From Pampus argenteus (Eukaryota > Chordata > Actinopteri > Scombriformes > Stromateidae), in the NCBI GenBank assembly GCA_036937835.1, contig CM072869.1, positions 7,848,001 to 7,912,000 of the forward strand: 64,000 nt of DNA, read 5' to 3'. Below are positions 23,654-33,601 of the stretch, piece after piece (the first letter of the stretch is position 1; every line of letters begins with the position of its first letter). Under the pieces are notes generated by a model. The model saw nothing but the letters and a program-made list of their open reading frames with translations, did not search any database and was not told where the DNA came from. Made by a program: the position numbers and the translations under genes.

Positions 23654-26600
23654 GCCCAGATTTTGTTCAACACAACCAGAGGTTCCTCACCAGGATTTAT
23701 CCAGCAGGATCAAGGACATCCTCATCCAACTTCAACCCTCAGGAGTTTTGGAATGTTGGCTCACAGCTCGGTGAGTTAAAGAGCAAATATATGGCCGTCT
23801 AAAATAAGATACTACATGACACAGCCAGCGTACACACATAAGATATGCAGTGAAATTTCCTGCCCACATGCATACGCATTCATGTCGGCCATGTGACGTA
23901 AAAATGTATCACTTATCTCTGCAAACAACATTGATTTTCACATCTATTTTGGTCAATATTAAAACCCTGAAAACATCGGGTTTTTGATACATGCTGAACA
24001 ACCACAATCCATTACCAGCTTTTGAGACTAGGGGAAATGCAGTACCAAAAATTTAATTGTCAAACTTTAAAGGGAACAACCTGGTCAAGTGTCCTGTCCA
24101 CTAGCAGTGATACAAACATTTCATTCCAGTCCACACTCTAACCACCTCGTCTGCGTTTTCCCTGGAGCAAGTCCTCTCCCGGACCTTATCACATCTTTTC
24201 TAAATCGATTTATAGCCCCCTCCACTGCCTCCTAAATGCGTTTTTTTTTTGTCTGGGTCAGGTTTTCTGTGCAGAAATCATTTCTTTAAAGTCAACCATG
24301 AGGATCAGACTTTGCTCTATATCACATATCTGTGCCTCAGAGTAACAGCTATAAGATGCTGCAATGACCAAGAGAAATATCAGCTATGCTTCAAGTTTAT
24401 ATCCTCAAGCCATCTGACAATACGTGATTACCCACAAACTGAAAGTCATCCCTGATCTTTTTGCTACTGTTTTGGGGCCAGTGTTCCTGTCACTCTGCTT
24501 ATCCTCATCTCTCTTTATCGTTCAGTCAGTCTGATTCTGACACGGAGCCCTGCCGATGCTTCGGTAGCAGCTGTGCAGATAGTGATCGGCACTCTTCACA
24601 GTTGCAGGAGACTGTGATACAAAGCAGCCTGCATGGATCAATCACAGTAGAATATTAACTAGGCCACTGTGACACACACACAAGTATATACAGTTTTCAA
24701 ACCCATCAGCAGGATTACATCTGCTGCTTTCTTGATCTGACAATCTATTTGCATGTAAATGTTTAGTCACTGATGATACTAAAGACACAGTGTATTCAGA
24801 AGACAACACAGCTTTGCAGTACAGAAAGAAACACTGCAGATGAACTCATTGCATAGTCAGTGATTTTGAAAGCTTCCCTGATGCAATGTGTGCTACTGTT
24901 GCGGAAACATTTCAAGTCTCTGTATAATACAGATCCCTCCTGCAGAATGGATGAAGAGCCTTAGAAAAGGGAAGGTGTGCAGTGAGATCATCTCATGCTG
25001 CTCATTGTATTTTAACAAGATTTAGGCAGTTTTAATTTTGTTCATATTTTTTATTTTTTTTGCCACTGCTCTGTGCCGGGGTGTTCTGCAGTGGCACTGA
25101 ATTTCCAGTCCCTGGGCTTGCCTATGGACATTAATGATGGCCGTTTCCAGGACAACGGTGGCTGTGGATATGTCCTGAAGCCAGCGGTGCTCATGTCCAG
25201 TCAGAGGAGCTTTGATCCGGGCTGCAGCCAGCACAATGTCAAACCAACACACCTGCTGCTCAAGGTAGAGCTATAATGCACAATGGTATATTTGTGAATT
25301 AAGGTGTAATGTTACAGGACTGTGTGTGTGCTTTGTGTGCATCTATGTGTGTGTCTATGCCTTCCAATCTAGGGCAGTGTGTAATCGAGTTCATCTTAAC
25401 TCTTCTCCTCAAGATAAATGCTTTCCTGCCGGATGCTGTGAACCAACAATGATGTAAAACTCTCAGGGAGTGTCTCTGTTTAATTAAATTATCTCCCTTT
25501 GAAAGTAAAGGGAAAAGAGAGAGAGGGGGGCAATCTAATGCAATTAGACCTGGGGTACAATTAATTAATTAATTATCCCTTTTTCTATTTTATGTATCTT
25601 AGGGGACAGTAATAGCAGCACTTTTAATGTAAAGCACTTGCCGTAAACCACATAATGAAGGGTGAAGCTGTAGATGACACGGTTACATCAAGTCTCCTTT
25701 GTGTGCCCAGAAAGACTACCATGACACATGAACAGGCCAATTACAGAGAAAGAACAATCTGCTGTCATGTGTACAACATAGCGGTGGGACTAAGAGATAT
25801 CAGAGACTTCGTAGAGGAAAGACAATATGTGGCATTACCGAGGATCACATGGGAGTCCTGTCACTCACTGAAGAGGCGGCAGGCGATGGAACAGCATAGT
25901 TACTCTGCGGAAATCACTTTTATGAGCAGCTATGAATCATAATGAAAACCCTTCTTAAAAAGTCAGTTCACCCAAATTACAAAAACAAATATTACCTCTA
26001 GTGGTGTCTGCTGCCTCTAACACAGTACAGTGGAGGTGTATGGAGCTGAACTTGTGGTGCTCACATGACATGACACACCATGTCAGATGGATGGGAGGGA
26101 TAGGAAAGATGTCAATGTCAGAGTGACCGAGTCAGAGACGCGAGCGTTCATGTCATTTGACAACTAACTTAGTAATTAAATATAACTTAGTATGTCGGGG
26201 GTGTAAAACACACATTGACAAAAGTGCCTATTAAACCTATTAAATTTGGGTTTAATTACCTTTGGCACTATGGTCTTTGGCAGCTGCGCCACGTCAGATA
26301 TATATGAACTTTCAGGAAAATCACATCTCCAAAATGATTTTTTTAATCATTCTGGTAAACTGAATTATAAACCAATTTAAAGCCAGTCTATATGTGTTTA
26401 TATTCTTCATTCTGATTCAGACATGGATGTTATGACTATTTCCTCAATTGACCTTTCTCAATCAGTATAGTAATTGTCCTAAATGTAAGCAGTTGAAGAA
26501 TACACTTACAGTAACTGAGTTCTTGTCTCTACTGTACCTAAAGGAAATCTTAATAAGACAAAAAGCTTTCAAGAATGTACAGGATATAAGATCACAAGTT

Positions 26601-29600
26601 AAACAAAAAGCACAACAGAGGTCTTCTAATCGAATATGCGCATCACAGTGCATGAAATATAAATGCGATGTTTGTTTTTAGATGCCCAGAGAAAAGCTTT
26701 TCACATCATCACTCTATATTTTGATCTCTTTCGGGAAAATCCAGCAATCTTAACTCAACTCTGTGGGAATTAGGAGTCATGAGTAGCATTCGGTGTTGTA
26801 ACTTAGGAAGGGTCGAGTTTTTAATCTTTAAACGATAAATTATTCATCTGCTCAGAAGAAAAAAAACACTATTTCCCCTTGAGCTTTCAGCTGTTTAGCA
26901 TAAAACTGTCAACTATAACCAAGTCTGTTTATCAATTACAAAAAAACTTCATGAAATGATAACTCTAAAGTGCTATGTACACTATGCATTGGCAAATACA
27001 GAGAAGCAGTGTGTATCTATCATGACTTCAGTAGAGGAAAGGGACTGTAATTATGGGCCGGACACCATAACAGTGCCAGGGCATGTCGTGATAAATACAT
27101 GCAGGTTTGTCTTTGATCAGAGCCGGGGAAGGGAAGTCTTAGTGTGAGCGGACTGCAAATAAGCTTGTCTCTCTCCAGACTAGTGTAATTACAACCCTCT
27201 CTCCTCTCCTCTCCTCTCCTCTCCTCTCCTCTCCTCTCCTCTCCTGTTTACCCCAGTATAGATTACATACTTATACACCCTATGTGTGACCATCCACAGT
27301 GCATTTCTGTATGTGCCTGTATCTACAGGTGATCAGTGGATCCAACCTACCTGTCCCCAGGAGTGGAAAGGCTCTAGACCCCTTTGTCAGAGTGGAGATT
27401 CACGGGATTGCATCTGACTCCCGCAGAAAAACCACACATACTGTCAAAAACAACTGTAAGTACTGAAACACAAAGTGCAGCATGGAGGCCTTGTTAGATT
27501 TGGATTTGACATTAACATGCTGCTGTTCGACAGCCAGATGTGTAAGATTTTTCTGCCCTTTAAATTCCCAGTTAGCTGCTATTAGGCTTCAGAGGAGAAA
27601 TCTGCTGGTGAGTTTCTTCAGAATATAGAAGCATATTTCCTTTGAAGAGCAGTTAGTCACGCACTATTGACTGGAAACATGGAGCAGACAGTCACTGCTC
27701 ACTGTATGAAGTGCTACACACACATACATACACAGATTTTGTACTATTTCACCTATAATGATGATGAAAAGTTTTTTTTTTATTGCTAGGAATTATACAT
27801 ATGAAAATGTTTTAGTCTTAATTCTACTTTCTGGAACTGTCATCAGACTTTCAAGTGTGGAAGTTAATCCCTCCGCAGACTTTTCATATTTCAGCTGGTG
27901 TTCACCCCAGAATATACACTACATTATATTGACTTTGCTTTTTCAGAAATGGACCCATAAAAATGAACTAAAGATAACATTGATGGGCAGCTGAGCAGCA
28001 GCAATGCAGTGCTGGCATTGCTGCTGCTGCTCAGTTGAGACAGAGTGAGAGAAGGAGGGAGAGAGGGTGGGTGAGATGATAAGAGTCCTGGAGGGTGTAG
28101 CAGAGACATGGGCATAAATCAGAAAATCATTTCACACTATGAAATAGATAAGGTCACAAGTTGAATACAAATTAATGAGAATTCGAAGGAAGACGATGTA
28201 ATAGAGGAACTTGAGTAAATTGTTTTGAATCAGAATTTGTTTTTTAGAAATGAAGCCGAGATGATTTATTATCTATGTGCAGACTTTTCTTTTGTCACTG
28301 CAAAGCTGTACCCCGAGTCATGATGTATTTTCATCATAATAATGATTCTATTGTGAGTCTGATAATTATTGAACAATATAATGTTGCTGAATAAATAATA
28401 ACATTTTTCACAGCAAATCCTCTCTATGTGGACCCTACCCTTACTCTTACGATGGTAACTCCTTGTGTTATGTCCTCTGCTGTAAAGACCCCCCCAGACT
28501 AAAGAAGATAGTTCAGTCATCAGCTTCACCAGTGTCATTTTGAATATCACTTCTCAAAACTGCTGTTTTTGCAGAAAGCGTGTCTGCAGTTCCAGCCTCA
28601 TAATTATGTAACTGTATAATATCTTATGTCTGCAATAACTGTTTTTAGCCACTTTGGAACAGCGGAAACAAACCGAGAACAATACACTGTCTTATTGTCA
28701 TCTTATAAGTTGATATGCTGAACATTCGAGCAAACATTTGCTTAATTACATATCTGACAAGTTCTTCTGGCCACCAGAAGAATGCAAGTCCAACATTCAC
28801 TCTCCTTTTAGCTCTGGGTTTGGTCTCCACCAACTTCTGAAAATATCTGCACCTCCAGCTGCTTAATGCTGCATGTTCACAGCTAGTGGCTAACTTTGGC
28901 TGTCAGCTGTTGTTTGTCTGTTGCTTTTTTTCACTGACAACAGCTGCTTACTGCGGCCAAAATTATGTTGATGAAAGTGAATCACAACAGCCAAGCTGTG
29001 GGCTGGAAACCAAACCAATGAGTTTTAAATCTCCATAGAACTGCAGAGTTGGGGGACAATCCTTTCATCTCTACGAGTGAACCTTTTACAAACAAGTAGT
29101 CATGTGAACATGTGTAAATATAAAAATATATCGACTATAGTCGCTTTAACTAAACCTATTGATGCTTACTGATTCTAATGAGCTGATTACCGTTACAGCG
29201 TTGAGTCCTCACTGGGATTCTGACATGAACTTCAACATCAACGTTCCCGAGCTCTGCCTTATCCGCTTCTGTGTCCGAGACCAGACCGGCCTGCTCAGCA
29301 GCGAATTTGTGGGCCAGTACATGTTGTCCTTCGGCAGCCTGAAGAAAGGTGAGCCACAGAGGCAGAGAGAGCAACAGGGAATGGGGTTACATCCGGTGAC
29401 ATTGTGTGACCATTACTGTATTTCCCTTCATTCACCTTGTCAGCACTACTGTAGGTTGTTCTCTGTTCTGTGCTAGTGTGTATTTTATAGAAATAGCATA
29501 TCTATATGATGCTCATGTATTTAACAGCTATACATACTTTTTTTTTTTTCACGCCCCCTTCGTTTTTCACTTGCAGGCTACCGCTGGGTGCCTCTCCGGT

Positions 29601-29659
29601 CTCGAGACGGATGCAGCCTGGATCCAGCCTCCCTCTTCGTCTTTGTCTGGTATACCTAA
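17113..29659 (+). CDS. plcz1: PLCZ1, phospholipase C zeta (11 coding exons)
   Basis: Hydrolyses PtdIns(4,5)P2 to InsP3 and diacylglycerol; in mammals it is the sperm factor that starts egg Ca2+ oscillations. Exons: 17113-17302 (5' limit uncertain), 17825-18026, 19694-19838, 20102-20254, 21691-21870, 22724-22880, 23654-23770, 25092-25264, 27329-27455, 29199-29348, 29577-29659. All phases agree, giving 558 residues from the Met at 17113 (human about 608). Order: partial EF-hand region, catalytic X barrel, acidic linker, Y barrel, C2 domain ending SLFVFVWYT. No PH domain was found, as expected for zeta rather than delta. Catalytic His111, Asn112, Glu141, Asp143, His156 and Glu190 match PLC-delta1 311/312/341/343/356/390 with one constant offset of 200. 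PLEKHA5-PLCZ1-PIK3C2G synteny supports zeta. A delta-type paralogue that lost its PH domain is the main alternative. Confidence 0.9.
17825..20254 (+). CDS. plcz1: PLCZ1 X-domain exons (catalytic half)
   Basis: Exons 17825-18026, 19694-19838 and 20102-20254. The first has SHNTYL with His111 and Asn112; the second has CLEIDCWDG (Glu141, Asp143: Ca2+ ligands) and VVYHGYTLT (His156); the third has SLENHC (Glu190) and ends LPSPN. Phases join as GCC Ala, TGC Cys and phase 0. The middle exon's acceptor tract is a TG-rich microsatellite (about 19,651-19,684). Nothing in the active site is missing, so the enzyme should be catalytically competent. Confidence 0.93.
18830..19095 (+). repeat. Teleost interspersed repeat (family A, copy 2)
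   Basis: Starts 'ggggctgcaactaatgatta' and continues with 'gattaatcgattagttgg', 'tttcccaaagcccaag' and 'aaaatgattaattgattatc'. It lies in PLCZ1 intron 2 and shares motif order with 1-190 (reverse) and 63,930-64,000. Non-coding; family name not assigned. Confidence 0.65.
19651..19684 (+). repeat. TG-rich microsatellite at a PLCZ1 acceptor
   Basis: Imperfect (TG)n tract that ends nine bases before the acceptor of the PLCZ1 exon at 19694, so it stands in for a normal polypyrimidine tract. Confidence 0.85.
21691..21870 (+). CDS. plcz1: PLCZ1 X-Y linker exon (acidic)
   Basis: Sixty codons in phase 0. It starts DLKYKILVKNKKLRP, the end of the X barrel, then runs into an acidic run of Glu and Asp (about 16 of 20 residues at 21,764-21,826) followed by a short basic tail KAKFWSPRKAGSRKK. 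Mammalian PLCZ1 has a basic, proteolysis-sensitive linker segment thought to help bind PtdIns(4,5)P2 membranes; here the acidic run dominates, closer to PLC-delta. The basic 15 residues at the end may serve the membrane role. Confidence 0.88.
22724..25264 (+). CDS. plcz1: PLCZ1 Y-domain exons
   Basis: Exons 22724-22880, 23654-23770 and 25092-25264. They carry LSDLVVYTTSVKFVSF, the RFLTRIYPAGSRTSSSNFNP substrate-pocket strand (Ser and Arg contacting the inositol head group in PLC-delta1), QEFWNVGSQLVALNFQ and GGCGYVLKP. These are the standard Y-barrel motifs. The middle exon's polypyrimidine tract is a pure (TC)n microsatellite ending at its acceptor. Confidence 0.92.
23622..23651 (+). repeat. 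(TC)n microsatellite forming a PLCZ1 polypyrimidine tract
   Basis: Fifteen uninterrupted TC units followed directly by the acceptor AG at 23652-23653 and exon 23654. Length changes would alter splice-site strength. Confidence 0.93.
25955..26340. repeat. Probable teleost interspersed repeat
   Basis: Contains 'agtcagttcacccaaattac' followed by 'attacctctagtggtgtctg' and 'cagtggaggtgtatggagct', a motif series I recognise from repeats scattered through percomorph genomes. In PLCZ1 intron 8; non-coding. Confidence 0.5.
27196..27245 (+). repeat. (CTCTC)n minisatellite-like tract
   Basis: About ten pentanucleotide TCTCC units, about 85 bp upstream of the PLCZ1 exon at 27329. Strongly pyrimidine on the coding strand. 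Confidence 0.9.
27329..29659 (+). CDS. plcz1: PLCZ1 C2-domain exons and stop
   Basis: Exons 27329-27455, 29199-29348 and 29577-29659. The C2 domain starts VISGSNLPVPRSG, passes DPFVRVEIHG and LSPHWDSDMNFNINVPEL, and ends GYRWVPLRSRDGCSLDPASL before FVFVWYT and TAA at 29657-29659. A polyadenylation-type AATAAA lies at about 29,787. The protein ends without extra sequence, as is usual for PLC-delta and zeta. Confidence 0.93.
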
Positions 29660-29685
29660 ATACAGATCCCCATATCAGACTCTCT

Positions 29686-29720
29686 CACACACAGACACAC
29701 ACACACACACACACACACAA
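29686..29720 (+). repeat. (CA)n microsatellite in PLCZ1 3' UTR
   Basis: Near-perfect CA repeat about 30 bp after the PLCZ1 stop codon, so probably transcribed in its 3' UTR. Confidence 0.9.
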
Positions 29721-29786
29721 CCACGACAACAGATAGAGAAGCATGGCAGATGCAACAACGTCAACAACAACAACAACAATATAAAA

Positions 29787-29792
29787 ATAAAT
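29787..29792 (+). terminator. plcz1: Candidate PLCZ1 polyadenylation signal
   Basis: AATAAA about 130 bp after the PLCZ1 stop codon. It lies in an A-rich low-complexity stretch, so it may be incidental. Confidence 0.4.
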
Positions 29793-30286
29793 CAAAAGCG
29801 CCAGTTCCTCAGATATAAATACCAGTTTTATTGTCAGAAAATAGATGTGCCATTTTTCTACACTAGTGCATGCTGCAATGGAAAACAGCAAAAAGGTTCC
29901 AGCAGGGCTGAAAAGACACTAACAAAGAATCATTCAGTGCTCACAGTTTGAATCATTTCAAGTAGTGGAGAAATCTCTGAGGTAAAATATCCATTTCTTA
30001 TTGCAGAATTAATAATTGACAAATTACAAGTTCAATGAGTGATGCCAGGGTACATCAATACTCTTTAAACACTACTATGAAAGAGTATCAACCAGCATTT
30101 GCTTTCCTCCCTGCAGGGGAATAATATAAATAGCATTCACAGAGGTGTACATTATTGAACCAAAACCAGTGCAGGGAAGTCTATTTCTATCCTCCTATCA
30201 CTAAATCCTGTGAATGAAGCAGAGGAGAGTATGGGTCAGCAGGCCTGTCAGGAGGAGCATGGCATTAAAACCGCCTTAACCTAGAA

Positions 30287-30327
<41 letters not shown>

Positions 30328-31114
30328 AGGTGTTTATCAGGGTATATATGTGGGTATGTGAACGTCTGCTTTTGCATATTTGTGCATGCATGTGCATAAC
30401 TGTGCTTGAAAGCCACTGATGGATAAGACAAAGGATGGAGTGAGGGGAACAGTGTTAACTCAGCCCTCCAGGCAAGAGAGGCAGAGTTGTCATCCTGCTC
30501 ACACACACTTCTCCCCCGCCCATCTCCACCTCCACCTCCCACCTCCGAATCCATTGGTCAAGGACATCCAGTTTGACACAGCCCAAAGGGACAAACACAT
30601 TCAATCTGGGCAGGTAACAGCATTGGATTACCTCCTCCTTAATCACATCAACAGTCTTGACCACACATTTATAATATAAACAAAAGTGCAAGCATGATAA
30701 TAATAATAATAATATTTTTCTTACTGGACCCATCACCAAGGCTACAAAAACTGAATTAATTAAAAAAAATGTCCTTCATTTGATTAACATTTAAAAATAA
30801 TATGTTCCTTCTTAGTTACTTAGTTCATGATTCATATGAATCACGACAGTCACGGTAAACAAAATCTCCTTCCCTGAGTGTTTTACTCAGCTTTGTAACT
30901 TCATCCAAACCCCCTCCCACATCCACTGCCAGTGTGTTTAGCTCTTGAGGGAGGTTAAGTGGCATCTGATTAGTAGGAATAAATAGGAGTCACACTTTTC
31001 TGCTAAGGTGAATGTGTCTCCCTTGCACAGTCTGAAAAAAAGCTGAATGAAGTCTTTCTCCCAGCATGGCTGCACCCCCTGCTGGCAGCAGACCCACAGT
31101 GCAGCTCCTTGAGC
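29793..31114. other. Tail-to-tail spacer between PLCZ1 and PIK3C2G
   Basis: About 1.45 kb separates the two stop codons. It must hold both 3' UTRs. It contains a (TG)n microsatellite at 30,292-30,326 and no supported ORF. No clear poly(A) signal for PIK3C2G was found on the minus strand. Confidence 0.6.
30292..30326 (+). repeat. (TG)n microsatellite
   Basis: Roughly seventeen TG units between the PLCZ1 and PIK3C2G 3' ends. Confidence 0.92.
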
Positions 31115-33601
31115 TCAGATCGCACAGTTCCCCAGTGGAAACCAGGTCTCCTTGTCAAGCAACTTATCCTCCAGTTTTATGTTTGTTGCTGCCACAAAAG
31201 TCTTTTTGCTCTTCACGGTCACTTCCAGCACCATCCCATAAATCAGTGGGACATGATTGTACTCCAGCTGTGAACAGGAAGTAGATGTTTTAGACATGGA
31301 AATGCTCTGGATTCAGAACATGCAGTAATTATAGGATGTTTCTACTTGTAGAATACAGATTTTTTATCTTATTTTATCTTCTATTCGTCTCTGTCAAGAG
31401 AGAGTAGGAGGAAAAAAAGCTGTACCAGTTCATTGAAAGTGGGGTTGTCATTATTTCGGACCACTTTTGTCTTTTTCTTGGATCGCTGCTGGGGGTCCGG
31501 TCTCAGACGTGTGACCACATAAGCATCAGGGTTAGAACCATTTGCCTGCTTCTGTTGAGAAGAGGAGGAAAATGGCCCTTGAGCACGCACCACAAAATAC
31601 TTTTAAGAGACAACACGTTTACTATGTAGTGTGTGTGTTCTTTTTGTCAGTGTTAAATGCTACAAACACATTAATGGGAATAAAGGAAACTCACAATGTT
31701 CTTAAGGTGTTTTACCAAGACTGAAAGCTTACAGTCAGAGAAGGAAATGTAGAGCTGGATCTGAGGTCGGGCTGCTGCAATAGATCAGTGAAAAATAGCA
31801 TAAGAGTTCTCATATGAGCCTTAAAGATACATGAAATACAGTATCATCAGAGTTCCCTCAAGACATAGCACAGAATCAATCTTCACATTTAAAAACAGTG
31901 CCTTTAGCGTGATGTATTTTTTCCCCCTCAATTTTTTGATAATTATTTTTTATACAGTAACTTAATTATTATTTAAGAGCAGAAAATTACCCTTTGCCAC
32001 ATTTTCTTGGACTACCTCAGGACCATCCAGGAACAAGCTGCACACAAATTCATCCTGCATGGGACAAAACATGACAGGTTTGTAAGTTATACCATAAGTA
32101 GTTATAACAGGAGATCACTGAAGGAAGATAATTCAGTGACAGAGTGACAATGAAAACATACTCCCTTGCAAGGTCCTTCAAAAAGCTGATTTAGGTATTT
32201 ATTCAGCAAAGACATCTTCCTTTTTGAGGTGAATGACATCTGGTACCAGCTAGGGAACCTATAAGGAGGATATGGATCAAATTCTGTAATTACTGTGAAA
32301 GAAGAAAGCAGTGTTTTTTTTTTTTGTTTTTTTTGCAGAACCTCAAAATAAATAAAAAAATGCCATGTGACATGAGCTGGATGTGTATGTTTGTTTGTTT
32401 TTTTCACTCACTGAGGCAGAGTAGACTCTATGAATTGCTTCTGCAGCTGCTTATGGATCATTTCAAACTGCCCAAATGTCATCTTACTGATCAGAAAGCC
32501 ATCATCAATATCTACTCTCAGGTCATAGATCTGTAAATTAAGGAAAACAAATTGCTTCATTAGATGCAGAAACAATTAAACCACCATGTTGTAGCTTTGC
32601 TGGCACGTGCTGTTTGGTAACTAGTCTGCACTATTAAGTCTATATATAAAATCAATTAGGTGTCACATTATTACAGATACTCAGGTCTAAAACTTGTCTT
32701 ACAAGAAGAGAGATTCTGTTTATTAGACCTCCTCATATATTCACATATTTTCATATTCACCTATTGCCAAAACCACAACCACAAATCACAAAACTTTCTG
32801 TTGTGAAAATGAATCTCAACCTAGAAACTTCTACGACTGTTTTCCTTTGTAATGTTTCCTCTGTTTTATGTTTGCACAAAGACTTGAATTAAAATAGTGA
32901 ATGTGTATATTTATAATGTGCTAACAAAACAAGCAGTGAAACAACATTACCATTGACTGATCTACCCTTTATTTCGACTGCCTTTATTTCACTTGTTATT
33001 GCCACAGATTGTAATAAAGGCTAACTTTGCTAACTGGGCATTAAATATCTGCTTCTGCTTTGACAGACAGACGTGCTCAATTCTGCCTTTCAAAATGTTT
33101 AACCTGACATCAGGAAGCCTGATCAAAGAGCAGTGAAATGCCAACAACCAGCATGAACACTCAACTCTGGGGAAAGACCTCCTCAACACAACACCACTGC
33201 CTTGGAGGCCCTAAGTAACAGCATACAGTGACAACACAGACACACACAGAGACACACACACACACAGTCAGCCAGGGGTTATTCCTCTCAGAACAAATAA
33301 AACCTCTCATCTGTCTCAGGCGTTTCATCAGCTCCTTTAGCTATTAGGATCCAACACAAAGCTCTCTGGTGTATTGCACACAACATTTTTTGGCGAAACT
33401 TCAGCAGTACAAAGAGCAACATGCAGCCTCACCACATCTGTTCCCTTGCCGGTGTATCCCTGGATGACAGCTTGTTGAATGTTGTTGTTGGGAGAGGGGA
33501 TGCCGTCCCGGGTTAGTGGTTCTTGTTTCTTCCCTTGAGCTATGCTGTGTGTCAAGAAGTTTAACTTGACTGCAAAACTGCCCATGCTCTCCTTGATCTT
33601 C
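31115..33601 (-). CDS. pik3c2g: PIK3C2G PX and C-terminal C2 exons
   Basis: Exons high to low: 33433-33601, 32412-32530, 32162-32258, 31991-32054, 31695-31774, 31426-31551, 31115-31267. The PX domain (YDLRVDIDDGFLISKMTFG ... STLPQFPSWYQMSFTSKRKM ... YLNQLFEGPCKG) binds phosphoinositides; the C2 domain (QIQLYISFSDCKLSVLVKHL ... NGSNPDAYVVTRLRPD ... NPTFNEL) ends LGNCAI. The acceptor for 32162-32258 was chosen at 32259-32260 because it alone keeps phase and gives the family junction LPQ-FPSWY. Loss or gain of Ca2+ ligands in C2 was not assessed. Confidence 0.94.

Noticed and set aside
24461..24658. Ser/Asp-rich open frame with an acceptor-like start in PLCZ1 intron 7
   Set aside because: Neighbouring PLCZ1 exons join in phase without it and the protein matches no PLC insert.
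29406..29951. 181-codon open frame on the plus strand
   Set aside because: It overlaps the last PLCZ1 exon in another frame and continues into CA-repeat 3' UTR.
32259..32292. Upstream acceptor giving a longer PIK3C2G exon (to 32292)
   Set aside because: It puts the junction out of phase with the preceding exon; the acceptor at 32259-32260 restores phase and the PX-domain junction.
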